60,675 nt of DNA, taken from an uncultured Alloprevotella sp. Lineage in GTDB: Bacteria; Bacteroidota; Bacteroidia; Bacteroidales; Bacteroidaceae. The DNA lies in assembly GCA_944322095.1 (NCBI GenBank), contig CALUNU010000015.1, positions 1 to 60,675 on the forward strand. Direction: 5' to 3'. Shown here in pieces: positions 38,774 through 47,783 of this stretch (position 1 is its first letter; every line of letters begins with the position of its first letter). A program made the position numbers and the translations under genes. The notes under the pieces are model-generated. The model had not been told where the DNA came from, searched no databases, and was given only the letters and a program-made list of their open reading frames with translations.

Positions 38774-40069
38774 ATGAACTTTGTAGACGAATTGAGATGG
38801 CGCGGCATGGTGCATCAGCTCATGCCCGGCACAGAAGAACTGCTGGCCAAGGAACAGGTGACGGCCTACGTGGGCTTCGACCCCACGGCCGACTCGCTCC
38901 ACATCGGCCACCTGTGCTCCATTATGATTCTCCGCCACTTCCAACGCGCCGGCCACAAGCCCCTGGCCCTCGTGGGCGGCGCCACCGGCATGATTGGCGA
39001 CCCCTCGGGTAAAAGCGCCGAACGCAACCTCCTCACCGAGGAGACCCTGCGCCACAACGAAGCCGCCATCAAGGCCCAGCTGGCCCATTTCCTCGACTTC
39101 GACGCCCAGGCGCCCAACGCCGCCGAGCTCGTGGACAACTACGACTGGATGAAAGACTTCAGCTTCCTCGACTTCACGCGCGAAGTGGGCAAGCACATCA
39201 CCGTCAACTACATGATGGCAAAAGACAGCGTGAAGAAACGCCTCAACGGCGAGGCCCGCGACGGACTCTCCTTCACCGAGTTCACCTACCAGCTCCTGCA
39301 AGCCTACGACTTTCTCCACCTCTACCAGACGAAAGGCTGCAAACTGCAAATGGGCGGCTCCGACCAGTGGGGAAACATCACCACCGGCACGGAACTCATC
39401 CGCCGTACGCTCGGGCCCGAGGCCGACGCCTACGCCCTGACCTGCCCCCTCATCACCAAAGCCGACGGACGCAAGTTTGGCAAGACCGAGAGCGGCAACG
39501 TATGGCTCGACAAACGCTACACCACACCCTACAAGTTCTACCAGTTCTGGTTGAACGTGGGCGACGAGGAGGCAGAACGCTACATCAAGATATTCACCTC
39601 GCTCGACCGCGAGGAAATCGACAGCCTCATCACCGCCCACCGCGAAGACCCGGGCCGCCGCCTGCTGCAACGCCGCCTGGGCGAGGAAGTGACGTGCATG
39701 GTACACAGCCGGGCCGACTACGACATGGCCGTCGAAGCCTCGGGCATCCTCTTTGGCAAGGCCACGAAAGAAAGCCTGCTGAAGCTCGACGAAGCCACGC
39801 TGCTCAGCGTGTTCGAGGGCGTGCCCACGTTCGAAGTGGGCCGCGACCAGGCCTTAGGCGCCAAGGCCGTCGACCTGCTGGCCGGCACCACCCAATGCTT
39901 CGCCTCGAAGGGCGAAATGCGCAAGCTCGTGCAGGGCGGCGGCGTGAGCCTCAACAAAGAGAAGCTCGCGGCCCCCGACGCCGTCATCGGCGCCGACGAC
40001 CTCATCGACGGCAAATATCTGCTCGTGCAGCGCGGCAAGAAAAACTATTTCCTCATCATCGTGAAATAA
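38774..40069 (+). CDS. tyrS: Tyrosyl-tRNA synthetase
   Basis: A class I synthetase that charges tRNA-Tyr. The 431-residue protein has [16 protein letters not shown] (HIGH motif, about residues 34-46), [21 protein letters not shown] (tyrosine and ATP site), the KMSKS equivalent KFGKTESG (about 234), and a C-terminal S4-like RNA-binding domain ([18 protein letters not shown], about 378 onwards). Length is normal. It has its own promoter and a strong terminator. Confidence 0.95.
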   Translation: MNFVDELRWRGMVHQLMPGTEELLAKEQVTAYVGFDPTADSLHIGHLCSIMILRHFQRAGHKPLALVGGATGMIGDPSGKSAERNLLTEETLRHNEAAIKAQLAHFLDFDAQAPNAAELVDNYDWMKDFSFLDFTREVGKHITVNYMMAKDSVKKRLNGEARDGLSFTEFTYQLLQAYDFLHLYQTKGCKLQMGGSDQWGNITTGTELIRRTLGPEADAYALTCPLITKADGRKFGKTESGNVWLDKRYTTPYKFYQFWLNVGDEEAERYIKIFTSLDREEIDSLITAHREDPGRRLLQRRLGEEVTCMVHSRADYDMAVEASGILFGKATKESLLKLDEATLLSVFEGVPTFEVGRDQALGAKAVDLLAGTTQCFASKGEMRKLVQGGGVSLNKEKLAAPDAVIGADDLIDGKYLLVQRGKKNYFLIIVK

Positions 40070-40095
40070 GCCCCGCTCCACAGCCCGTCCCATAC

Positions 40096-40132
40096 GTGCA
40101 CCCGCCCCTTTCCCGGCGGGTGCACTTTTTTT
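40096..40132 (+). terminator. Intrinsic terminator after tyrS
   Basis: Stem GTGCACCCGCC/GGCGGGTGCAC with an 8-nt loop, followed by TTTTTTT. Confidence 0.9.
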
Positions 40133-40188
40133 ATTGGCGCGCCACGCTTCGGCCCGCCCAAGAAAGAGAAAAACACAGTCTTTAAAAT

Positions 40189-40303
40189 ATGTTTTAAAAC
40201 ATGGTTTGCGCGGGAAACGGCGTGCAAAACTACAAAATGCGCGAAAAAGCCGCATAAAATAGACGAATTGATAGGTTTGTATCCATTATTTGCATACATT
40301 TGC
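40189..40303 (+). promoter_or_regulatory. Palindrome and promoter upstream of the secreted-protein trio
   Basis: The perfect 14-bp palindrome ATGTTTTAAAACAT at 40189-40202 lies 93 bp upstream of a TACATTTGC -7 box (40295-40303). It could be an operator. The leader to the ATG at 40407 is about 100 nt, with no other recognised feature in 40133-40406. Confidence 0.45.
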
Positions 40304-40406
40304 CGACGAAAGTTATCCTCCGGCGGAAGAAAATCCTCGCGGACGGCGGCCGAAAGCCACCCCGCCGGCAAGAATAATTCACAAATAGAAACAAAACCTT
40401 ATCAGC

Positions 40407-40907
40407 ATGAAAAGGAAACTACATCTCATCGCAACGGCTTGCCTGCTGGCGTGCGGACTGGGGACGGCCTCGGCCCAATCGACAAGAATCCAGCTGCAAG
40501 TGGTGGGAGCCGACGACGCCCAGCTCTGGACGGGCGAGCTCTCCGACGTGAAATGGGCCACCTTCGCGCAGCGCAGCCTCACCCTTACGGGGCAGGACAT
40601 GACCTCCGTGCTCTATCAAACGGAACTGCCTAACGTGAAGCGGCTCGTATTCTACAACCCGACGGCCGGCATCGGCGACGTCACGGCCGACGGCGGCGAC
40701 CTGCGGCTCGTCGTCAACGGCGACCTCGTCAGCCTCGACGGCTGGCAGCCCGGCACCCCCGCCCGCGCCACCATCTACTCGGTGAGCGGCCAAGCCGTCT
40801 ACCTTGACGCCGCATGGGACGGCTCGGCCATCAACGTGGCCCGCCTGCCCCAGGGCATCTACATCCTCAAAGTAAACAACAACTCGTATAAATTCAGAAA
40901 GTCATGA
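40407..40907 (+). CDS. Small secreted protein with sorting-tail-like C-terminus
   Basis: The 166-residue protein has the signal peptide MKRKLHLIATACLLACGLGTASAQ, a beta-rich middle (DVKWATFAQRSLTLTGQD, LYQTELPNVKRLVFYNP) and a C-terminus ATIYSVSGQAVYLD to LPQGIYILKVNNNSYKFRKS that matches the Bacteroidota type A sorting domain pattern. It therefore consists mostly of a short passenger plus the sorting domain. The function is unknown. Its stop overlaps the next start by 4 bp, so it is coupled to the 40904 gene. Confidence 0.7.
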   Translation: MKRKLHLIATACLLACGLGTASAQSTRIQLQVVGADDAQLWTGELSDVKWATFAQRSLTLTGQDMTSVLYQTELPNVKRLVFYNPTAGIGDVTADGGDLRLVVNGDLVSLDGWQPGTPARATIYSVSGQAVYLDAAWDGSAINVARLPQGIYILKVNNNSYKFRKS

Positions 40908-42322
40908 AGAAATTAATACTTACCGCCGCCGTAGCCTGCGGCACCCTTTTCTCATACGCCCAGACGCAGCCCGATCGCGTCGTCATCTACAAGCAGGGCT
41001 TCAATCCTCAGAGCATTCTGGCCGAGCGCGTCGACAGCATCGCCTTTATGCAGATCGAAGGCAAGATCGAAGTGGCCGTCACAGCCGGTGAATACTCATA
41101 CGACGAGAGCACAAAACAAGGAGAAGTCCCCGTGACGATCATACGCGGCGAGGGCTGTGCCGCCTTCCAGTGTATGGTAGCGCGTGCCGACCAGGTGGAC
41201 GCCATCACGGACGAGAGCCAGCTGGCTGCCAGCATCGAGCAGCAGGCAGGCGATCTCTACTGGCAGGACTTCACTGAAGGAGCCGTATTCAACGAGCTCG
41301 AACTGCTTGACGGATACGACTACTATGTGCTCTGCCTGGCCTACGACAACTGGGGAACGCCCTGTTCTGTGTCGAAAGCCAAGTTCAACGTGCCCAAGAT
41401 CCCCCTGCAAGGCGACCCGCAGGTGGAAGTCACCTTCTCCGACATCACCGACAGAAGCTTCAAGGCCACGCTCACGCCCAACGCCGACGTATCTTCTTTT
41501 GGCTACATCTATGCTTGGAAGGGCCAGATCGCGCTGCAAAGCGCCATGTTCGGCGGTGTCGAGGGCTATCTGAACGGTATGTTCGCCGCCAAGAGCGAAA
41601 CGGAAGTGGTCATCAACGGCGACTGCAACTACTATGAGCCGGGCTCCGAATGGGAAGTGGGCACGCTGGCCAAAGATGCCGACGGCCGCTATGACAAGGC
41701 CATCCTCCACACCGTGAAGACGGCCCTCCACGGCGACGGCACCACCACGCCCGACGTAGAAATCAAGGTGGGCAACTACTTTATGAGCGAATGGTGGGAT
41801 GAAAACGCCCAAGCAAACGTGGATAAGCCCACGCTGCACGTCGACTTCACGCCCAACGCCGGTGCCAACTGCTTCCGTTACAGCGTCTGGACAAAAGACG
41901 TTTACGACCAGTATTCCGAGGAATGCATCGAGAGCGTAGCCACCGACATGGATCCCAACGAATGGGCTACGTCTTACTACTACAACATCGACCCGTGCTG
42001 GGACGAATTCCAGCTCGAACCGAACACGGCCATTGTCATCGTAGCCGTGCCCAAAGCCAACGACGGCACGTGGGGTGAGCCCGTCATTGTGGAATACACC
42101 ACGCCGGCCGAGGTTGGTCCCGCCGAAGAGACTCCTGCCGCCACGGCAGCCAAGGGTCTGGCCATGCCCGCCACCAAGAGCGCGAAGGCCGAGAGCACTG
42201 TCAACTTCCAGCGCCAGTTCCAGAACGGCGGCCGCATGCAGACGCTGCCCTTCATGATGCAACCCGTCAAGAAGGCCGTCTCCACGGGCAAGACCATCAA
42301 GGTGGTCGACCTGAGCAAGTAA
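40904..42322 (+). CDS. Secreted protein with repeated beta domains, function unknown
   Basis: The 472-residue protein has a signal peptide (MKKLILTAAVACGTLFSYAQ). It then has FNPQSILAERVDSIAFMQIEGK, like the small beta domains that precede Bacteroidota adhesin modules, and two or three fibronectin-III-like stretches (VEVTFSDITDRSFKATLTPN; LHVDFTPNAGANCFRYSVW). An alanine-rich linker and a basic tail (MQPVKKAVSTGKTIKVVDLSK) end it. It lacks the sorting tail found in its neighbours. Codons are less GC-biased than in the flanking housekeeping genes. It is translationally coupled to the preceding small protein. Confidence 0.65.
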   Translation: MKKLILTAAVACGTLFSYAQTQPDRVVIYKQGFNPQSILAERVDSIAFMQIEGKIEVAVTAGEYSYDESTKQGEVPVTIIRGEGCAAFQCMVARADQVDAITDESQLAASIEQQAGDLYWQDFTEGAVFNELELLDGYDYYVLCLAYDNWGTPCSVSKAKFNVPKIPLQGDPQVEVTFSDITDRSFKATLTPNADVSSFGYIYAWKGQIALQSAMFGGVEGYLNGMFAAKSETEVVINGDCNYYEPGSEWEVGTLAKDADGRYDKAILHTVKTALHGDGTTTPDVEIKVGNYFMSEWWDENAQANVDKPTLHVDFTPNAGANCFRYSVWTKDVYDQYSEECIESVATDMDPNEWATSYYYNIDPCWDEFQLEPNTAIVIVAVPKANDGTWGEPVIVEYTTPAEVGPAEETPAATAAKGLAMPATKSAKAESTVNFQRQFQNGGRMQTLPFMMQPVKKAVSTGKTIKVVDLSK

Positions 42323-42358
42323 CGAACAACATCCATCCCCAAGCTCTGCGGAGCTGCT

Positions 42359-42392
42359 GCCGGGCACATGACAACCGTGTGCCCGGCTTTTT
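42359..42392 (+). terminator. Intrinsic terminator after the 40904 gene
   Basis: Stem GCCGGGCACA/TGTGCCCGGC with a 9-nt loop, followed by TTTTTC. Confidence 0.85.
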
Positions 42393-42461
42393 CGGCATTC
42401 GCAGCGCAGAAACGCAACACGCCAACCAACAACAACCATTATCAACCCAACACATCGCAAC

Positions 42462-44279
42462 ATGAAAAAAATCTGTCTCGTCGCCGCCCTGCTGCTGGCC
42501 GCGCTCGTGCCCGCCTCGCAGGCACAGACGGCCGCCGACAAGAGCGTCGACATCGACTACGACTGCACCGACGTGACCTCGTCGCTCGGCGTCAGCCAGG
42601 TGATGCCCCTTTCGGCCGCCATCTACATCCCCGCCGAGCGCGCCGCGGCCTATGCCGGGTGCAGCGTGACGGCCGTGAGCTTCGGTCTGTCGGCCGAGAG
42701 CCAGGACGTCTCTGTCTTTGTGGCCGAGGAGCTCAACGCTCCCCTGACCACGCAGACCGTCGGCAACGGTGCCTATGGCTGGAACGAGGTGACGCTCGAC
42801 GCGCCCTACGTCATCGGCGACCGCGGCTTCTACGTGGGCTACACCGCCACGGGCCTCAACCAGCTGGGCGTTTCCACGGCCTACGACGACAACGCCTGCT
42901 ACGTGGCCGTCAACGGCCAGTGGGCCAACTACGCCACCACGCAGGGCTTCAACGCCCTGTGCCTCCGCTTCACCGTGACGGGCAGCCCCGCCCTGCCCGA
43001 CCTAGCGCTGCGCAGCCTCGCCGTCGAGCCCGCACGCACGGGCGAGCCCTTCACCGTGCGCTGCGCCGTGCGCAACTTCTCGCCCGACGTGGTGACGGGC
43101 GTGAGCTTCGACTATGCCCTCGACGGCGGAGCAACGCAGACCGTTGAGGCTGCGGCACAGATAGCCCCCTCGGCCACCGACACCGTCGAGCTCACCCTCC
43201 CGGCCTTCGACGCCGAGCGCACGGCCTCGGGCACGCTCACCCTCGCCGCCGCCAACGGCCTGGCCGACGCCTATGCCGCCAACAACGCCCAGCCCCTCGC
43301 GCTCGAAAGCCGCGACCTCATCTTCTACCGCCCCATGGTGGTCGAAGAGGGCACGAGCATCCGCTGCGGATGGTGCCCGCGCGGCATCGTGGCCCTGCGC
43401 GAGATGAAGGCCCGCTACCCCGACACGTTCCTGCCCATCGCCATCCACCTGAACACGCTGGGCACCGACCCCCTCACCCCCGACACGTATGAGGACATCG
43501 AGACGCGCTTCTTCTCCTCGGGCCTGCCCAACTGCGTCATCGGGCGCGACCGCGACCTCGTGATGAGCCCCTCGACCGAGGCCTTGCAGGCGGCCTACGA
43601 CAACTACTCGTTCGTGGCCGACGCCGGCGTGGAGCTCAAGGCCGCCTTTGGCCGCGACGACGCCAACCGCACCACCGTGACGTTCGACGCCGCCACCACC
43701 TTTGCCGCCTCGCACGAGAACGCCAACTACCGCCTGGCCTTCGTCGTCATCGAGAACGCCGTGAAGGGATACACGCAGACCAACTACTTCGCCGGCGGCG
43801 GCCAGGGCGAGATGGGCGGCTTCGAAAACCTGCCCGCACAGACCGACGTAGTGCTCGATGAGGTGGCCCACGGCATCTGGCAAGCCTTTACGGGCACGCT
43901 GCGCAGCATCCCCACCACCATCGAGAAGGGAGAGACTTATACGTACAGCTATACGACGCTGCTGCCCGCCGCCGTGCAGGACAGCACGCACCTCGAAGCC
44001 GTGGCCCTGCTCATCGACGTGCGCACGGGCCACATCGTCAACGCCTGCAAGACGCCGCTGGGTTCCGACCCGACGGGCATCGGCGCCGCTACGGCCACGC
44101 CCGCCTGGCGCCTCACGGCCCGCGACGGCCGCATCGTGGCCAACGGCAGCTACGACACGCTGCAAGTGTTCACCACCGACGGCCGCCTCGTGCGCAACGA
44201 AGGCCTTGCGCCCGGCACCTATCTGGTGCGCCTCGTCAAGGGACGCCACACGGCCGTGAGCAAGCTGCTCGTGCGCTGA
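42462..44279 (+). CDS. Secreted Omp28-like protein with thioredoxin-like motif and sorting tail
   Basis: The 605-residue protein has a signal peptide (MKKICLVAALLLAALVPASQAQ), beta-sandwich regions, and an Omp28-like domain starting about residue 290: VVEEGTSIRCGWCPRGIVAL, with the CxxC pair of a thioredoxin fold, then AIHLNTLGTDPL and GLPNCVIGRDRD. The C-terminus LQVFTTDGRLVRNEGLAPGTYLVRLVKG is a sorting domain. Omp28 proteins are outer-membrane lipoproteins of Porphyromonas and relatives. Redox activity is possible but unshown. It lies 139 bp after the 40904 gene, beyond a terminator. Confidence 0.75.
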   Translation: MKKICLVAALLLAALVPASQAQTAADKSVDIDYDCTDVTSSLGVSQVMPLSAAIYIPAERAAAYAGCSVTAVSFGLSAESQDVSVFVAEELNAPLTTQTVGNGAYGWNEVTLDAPYVIGDRGFYVGYTATGLNQLGVSTAYDDNACYVAVNGQWANYATTQGFNALCLRFTVTGSPALPDLALRSLAVEPARTGEPFTVRCAVRNFSPDVVTGVSFDYALDGGATQTVEAAAQIAPSATDTVELTLPAFDAERTASGTLTLAAANGLADAYAANNAQPLALESRDLIFYRPMVVEEGTSIRCGWCPRGIVALREMKARYPDTFLPIAIHLNTLGTDPLTPDTYEDIETRFFSSGLPNCVIGRDRDLVMSPSTEALQAAYDNYSFVADAGVELKAAFGRDDANRTTVTFDAATTFAASHENANYRLAFVVIENAVKGYTQTNYFAGGGQGEMGGFENLPAQTDVVLDEVAHGIWQAFTGTLRSIPTTIEKGETYTYSYTTLLPAAVQDSTHLEAVALLIDVRTGHIVNACKTPLGSDPTGIGAATATPAWRLTARDGRIVANGSYDTLQVFTTDGRLVRNEGLAPGTYLVRLVKGRHTAVSKLLVR

Positions 44280-44315
44280 CGACGCCCCTCCACCGCGCTC
44301 CTTGCGCCCCACAGA

Positions 44316-44346
44316 ACGCCCGGCCCTCGTGCCGGGCGTTTTTTTG
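44316..44346 (+). terminator. Intrinsic terminator after the Omp28-like gene
   Basis: Stem ACGCCCGGC/GCCGGGCGT with a 6-nt loop, followed by seven T. Confidence 0.9.
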
Positions 44347-44348
44347 TG

Positions 44349-44414
44349 CGTCCTTCCGGGCGAGTTTGGGCGTCCTGACGCGTGAGTTTGGGCGTCCTGA
44401 CGGGCGATTTTGGG
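44349..44414. repeat. Three tandem 22-bp repeats
   Basis: Units start CGTCCT and end TTTGGG: 44349-44370, 44371-44392 and 44393-44414. The consensus begins CGTCCTGACGGGCGAGTTTG. They are placed 3 bp after the terminator T run and followed by about 165 bp without features up to the SIMPL promoter. Confidence 0.8.
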
Positions 44415-44580
44415 AACAAGATGAACAAGCGCCCATGCGCCGGCCTTTCGCACGCCACAGGGGCAAAAAACGGCCCTTCAAGCGCCGCCTGCCCGCGGCC
44501 CGCCCGGGAGCAGCCGCCCTAAGAAAACGCAAACGAGGTGAAAATAGGCGAAAACGGCCGCACCACTCTGCGGAAGTTCA

Positions 44581-44589
44581 TATATTTGC
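44581..44589 (+). promoter_or_regulatory. -7 element for the SIMPL gene
   Basis: TATATTTGC, 29 bp before the ATG at 44619. Confidence 0.6.
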
Positions 44590-44618
44590 CCACATCAACC
44601 CATTAAAACACCAACGAC

Positions 44619-45323
44619 ATGAAAAATCTGAAAATCGAAGCCGTCATCGTGGCCGTGGGCATCGCTCTGCTCGGCCTGTTCACCTTTCTGGGTCTGAAAT
44701 CGGTGGCCGGGCGCGACCGCGTGGTGAGCGTGCGCGGCCTGGCCGAGCGCGAGGTCAAGGCCGACCACGTCATCTGGCCCGTCGTGTACAAAACAACGGG
44801 CAACGACCTGCAAGCCCTCTACCGCGAAATCAACGACGCCAACACGAAGATACGTGCCTACCTCGTGCGCAACGGCATTGCCGACAGCTGCGTCGCAACG
44901 GGCGCCCCGCAGATCATCGACCTGCAAGCCGACCGCTACGCTTCGAACGAGGCCGGGCGCGACCGCTACAACGTGACGTGCGTCACCACCGTCTCCACCG
45001 CCGACGTCGACCGCGTGCTCACGCTGCAAACGCGCATGGGCGAACTGCTGAAAGAGGGCATCGCCATCTCGGCCGGCGACTACCAGAGCACGCCGCAGTT
45101 CCAGTTTAACGGTCTCAACCTCATCAAGCCGCAAATGATCGAAGAAGCCACCGTCAACGCCCGCAAAGCCGCCGAAAAATTTGCCAAAGACTCCGACAGC
45201 AGCCTCGGCAAGATAAAGAACGCTACGCAGGGCCTCTTCTCCATCACCGACCGCGACCAGTACACGCCGCAAATCAAGCAAGTGCGCGTCGTGACGTCGG
45301 TCAACTACTACCTCGAGTCGTAG
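44619..45323 (+). CDS. SIMPL domain (DUF541) membrane-anchored protein
   Basis: The 234-residue protein has one N-terminal transmembrane segment (about residues 7-27) without an obvious cleavage site, followed by the SIMPL/BP26 fold: VVSVRGLAEREVKADHVIWP, INDANTKIRAYLVRNGI, ATVNARKAAEKFAKDS and VVTSVNYYLES. Related proteins form periplasmic ring-like oligomers. The biological role is not defined. Copy 3 of the 340-bp element begins 46 bp after the stop codon and supplies a terminator-like hairpin. Confidence 0.8.
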   Translation: MKNLKIEAVIVAVGIALLGLFTFLGLKSVAGRDRVVSVRGLAEREVKADHVIWPVVYKTTGNDLQALYREINDANTKIRAYLVRNGIADSCVATGAPQIIDLQADRYASNEAGRDRYNVTCVTTVSTADVDRVLTLQTRMGELLKEGIAISAGDYQSTPQFQFNGLNLIKPQMIEEATVNARKAAEKFAKDSDSSLGKIKNATQGLFSITDRDQYTPQIKQVRVVTSVNYYLES

Positions 45324-45368
45324 CCGCACGCCCGCCGCAGCCCGCAACAGTTGCAGGCCACCACTAAA

Positions 45369-45708
45369 TTTTAACACGGAGAATCGAATATTTTCGACCG
45401 CGTCGGCCGACGCACGCAAATAAGCGAAAATTAGAAATCGCTGATTTTCAACCGCTAACATCAAAGGCCCCCGCGCCAACACCGCGCCGGGAGCCTTTTT
45501 TGCCACTATATGGCGCAAATCGGAGGGAATTTTCACCCGAAAAGTGCCCATCGATCGAAATTTCCATGGGATGGAACCGCCGATCCATGGGATGGAAATC
45601 GAAATCCAAGGGATGGATCGGTCGGAACACCCCACCGCGCCGCCTTTCCAACGCTAAAACGCAGACAACCGTGAGCGTCCGCATTAACGGTTTGCCATAT
45701 AGCGCACA
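45369..45708. repeat. 340-bp dispersed element, copy 3 (downstream of SIMPL gene)
   Basis: Same orientation as copy 2. It starts TTTTAACACGGAGAATCG and ends GCCATATAGCGCAC. The hairpin at 45466-45495 has GGCCCCC/GGGAGCC and inner GCGC/GCGC, followed by six T. Compared with copies 1 and 2, both strands of the stem have changed together. The phased boxes are at 45564 (CCATGGGATGG), 45585 (CCATGGGATGG) and 45606 (CCAAGGGATGG), again 21 bp apart. Confidence 0.85.
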
Positions 45709-45772
45709 GCCGCACAGCCCGACATTTCCAACCACCTCACTCCATGCCGCGTTGGCGCCACGGTGCATGGCA

Positions 45773-45957
45773 CGCAGTCGTTCGACCCCCTTGGGGCCGA
45801 ACATGGGTGCGGCATGCTGTCCGCGGGTTCGCTATGCTCACCCGCGGCTATAGAATAGTACGGCCCATATAGGGCCGGCAACAACACGGAGGACGGACGT
45901 CACCACCACATGTACCACAGACTTTCAAGCCGACACGGAGTCGGGCGGCCCATACAG
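45773..45957. repeat. 185-bp direct repeat, copy 1
   Basis: Nearly identical to 46194-46378 (offset 421 bp; I see one difference, GGGTGCGGC versus GGGTGAGGC). It includes CCCCCTTGGGG, the TCCGCGGGT/ACCCGCGG stem, CTATAGAATAG and CCCATATAGGG. Confidence 0.85.
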
Positions 45958-46037
45958 AGCCACAGCAGCAAAGCACACGACATGGACGCCCACTGAGCGA
46001 AGCAGAACCCCGCGAGGCAGACGACACAGCGGACCAG

Positions 46038-46143
46038 TCGGCCGCAAAGCGGTCGAACTACTCTATAACCGCGGGTGAACGAAGTGAACCCGCGGAAAGG
46101 GTGACCAAAGGAATATGGCCTCAAAGAGGTCCAACCACAGCAA
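46038..46143. repeat. Composite palindromic repeat unit, copy 3
   Basis: Same module order as 24-138 and 172-286: GGCCGCAAAGCGG, TCGAACTACTCTATAACC, CCGCGGGT/ACCCGCGG, CCTCAAAGAGG, CCAACCACAGC. It sits between the two 185-bp repeats. Confidence 0.8.
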
Positions 46144-46193
46144 GGCCGCCCGGCAGTACAACTTCTGCCACGTCGCCGCGACGGTACGCGCCG

Positions 46194-46378
46194 CGCAGTC
46201 GTTCGACCCCCTTGGGGCCGAACATGGGTGAGGCATGCTGTCCGCGGGTTCGCTATGCTCACCCGCGGCTATAGAATAGTACGGCCCATATAGGGCCGGC
46301 AACAACACGGAGGACGGACGTCACCACCACATGTACCACAGACTTTCAAGCCGACACGGAGTCGGGCGGCCCATACAG
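46194..46378. repeat. 185-bp direct repeat, copy 2
   Basis: Near-identical copy of 45773-45957. The following 46379-46500 holds two more GGCCCATATAGGGCCGG-type palindromes and no gene. Confidence 0.85.
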
Positions 46379-46507
46379 GGCCGGCAACCTCACGGCATCA
46401 GACAATCGGGCGGACCATATAGGGCCGGCAACAGCATGGGAGACATGTGTCTCCTCAATACGCACCACAGCGTTGGCCAGCGGCTCGCACGTCCGCAGCC
46501 TCATCGC

Positions 46508-46547
46508 AAAAAAATCCCCGACGGAAAGGGACGGTTCCACCGGGGAT
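46508..46547 (-). terminator. Intrinsic terminator of the DUF3737 gene
   Basis: Read on the minus strand, ATCCCCG pairs with CGGGGAT and is followed by TTTTTT. It lies just past the stop codon at 46580. Confidence 0.8.
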
Positions 46548-46579
46548 GAAAGAGGGAAAGCGCAGAGGCTGGACGCCGG

Positions 46580-47428
46580 TCAGGCCCGGCGCGTGGTGAT
46601 GACGCAGTCGGCCGGGGCCTTGATGTTCTCGTCGAGCGTGACGGAGCCGATGGCGTCGGCCGTGATGCGCCCCGACGTGGGGTTCTTTATGTTGGTGATG
46701 GCGCCGCGTATGTCGGCCCGCAGGGTGGAATACTCGAAGGCGCGGTCGCAGGCGGGGTCGAAGGTGCAGTCTTCGAGCACGAGGTCGCGGGCGTAGCACA
46801 AAGGCTGCTCACCCGAGATGTGGCAGCGCACGAGGCGCAGGTTCTTCGAGTGCCAGCCGAGGTATTCGCCGTCGAGGCGGGAGTCGTAGATGGTTACGTT
46901 CTCCACTTCCCAAAAGGCGTCCTTGGTGGTGATGCGGGCGTTGCGTATCTCTACGTCGCGGACGTACTGGAAGACGTATTTGCTGTCGCTTTCGAGTCCG
47001 TCGACGCGTATGTTGCGGCTGAACATGAAGGGATAAGTGCCGCCGTGGAGGGTGAGGCCGCGTATGTCGAGGCGGTCGCAGCGCCAGAACACCTCGTCGG
47101 CGTCGTTGATGGTGACGTTGCGGATGTCGATGTCGGTCATTTCGCGAAACATCTTGGGGGCGTCGATAACGGTGTCGGCCATGGTGAGGTGGTCCGAATA
47201 CCAGAGCGCCGAGCGGCCGCCCACGTCGAAATAGCAGTCCTTGATGGTGAAGCCGTGGACGTGCCAGAAGGGGTAGTTGCCCTCGAAGCGGCAGTTGGTG
47301 GCCACGATGTTTGAACATTCCTTGATGGCCGACTCGCCCTCGCGTATCGTGACGTGGTCGAGATGGACGTCGTGCGCGGCAAAGAGCGGGCGCTCGCCGC
47401 CAAATTCCTTATCTTTTATGAGCTGCAT
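46580..47428 (-). CDS. DUF3737 family protein (right-handed beta-helix type)
   Basis: The 282-residue protein starts MQLIKDKEFGGERPLFA and consists of short repeated strands such as VTIREGESAIKECSNI, CYFDVGGRSALWYSDHLTM and NVTIYDSRLDGEYLGWHSKN. This pattern is expected of a parallel beta-helix. DUF3737 proteins are cytosolic and of unknown function. The ATG at 47428 is used; an upstream in-frame extension lies across the promoter. It is divergent from the AraC-type regulator, with a TATTTTTGC promoter box on the minus strand at 47498-47506, so regulation by that neighbour is plausible. Confidence 0.8.
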   Translation of the reverse strand: MQLIKDKEFGGERPLFAAHDVHLDHVTIREGESAIKECSNIVATNCRFEGNYPFWHVHGFTIKDCYFDVGGRSALWYSDHLTMADTVIDAPKMFREMTDIDIRNVTINDADEVFWRCDRLDIRGLTLHGGTYPFMFSRNIRVDGLESDSKYVFQYVRDVEIRNARITTKDAFWEVENVTIYDSRLDGEYLGWHSKNLRLVRCHISGEQPLCYARDLVLEDCTFDPACDRAFEYSTLRADIRGAITNIKNPTSGRITADAIGSVTLDENIKAPADCVITTRRA

Positions 47429-47497
47429 GGTGCGGTTATGTTTTAATGTTGCGATGGTTGCGTGGCGGGCCGGCGGCAGGGGCCGGCCGTTCACGGT

Positions 47498-47506
47498 GCA
47501 AAAATA
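47498..47506 (-). promoter_or_regulatory. -7 element for the DUF3737 gene
   Basis: TATTTTTGC on the minus strand, 70 bp before the ATG. Confidence 0.55.
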
Positions 47507-47672
47507 CGAGCTTTCGGCCGACGGGCGAATAGCGCGATTACGGATAATATGACCCCAATTACAGAAAAAGCGCCGCGCCACGGGGACGGCGCGTGGCCCG
47601 CGGCAGGGAAAAAGGGGGAAAAGGGGTTAGCATTTCCGTAAAGTGGGTTACAGCGGATGGGCCGCCACGGCT

Positions 47673-47680
47673 TACCTTTG
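47673..47680 (+). promoter_or_regulatory. -7 element for the AraC-type regulator
   Basis: TACCTTTG, followed by the short direct repeats GCAAAGGGC, GCAAAGGGC and GCAAACGCG at about 47687-47715, in the start region of the transcript. Confidence 0.55.
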
Positions 47681-47783
47681 CACAACGCAAAGGGCGCAAA
47701 GGGCGCAAACGCGCCGGCGACGATGCAGAACCCCGCGCGGCGGGCCCGCCGCCGGCGACCAACCACCCAACCAACAGACAACG

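Noticed and set aside
40189..40202. Attachment site or origin at the palindrome ATGTTTTAAAACAT
   Set aside because: A single short palindrome with no integrase, DnaA-box cluster or flanking repeats. A regulatory site is the simpler reading.
45324..46579. tRNA genes in the repeat-rich gap
   Set aside because: The TCGAAC linkers look like T-loop sequence, but no acceptor stem, anticodon arm or D arm can be built around them.
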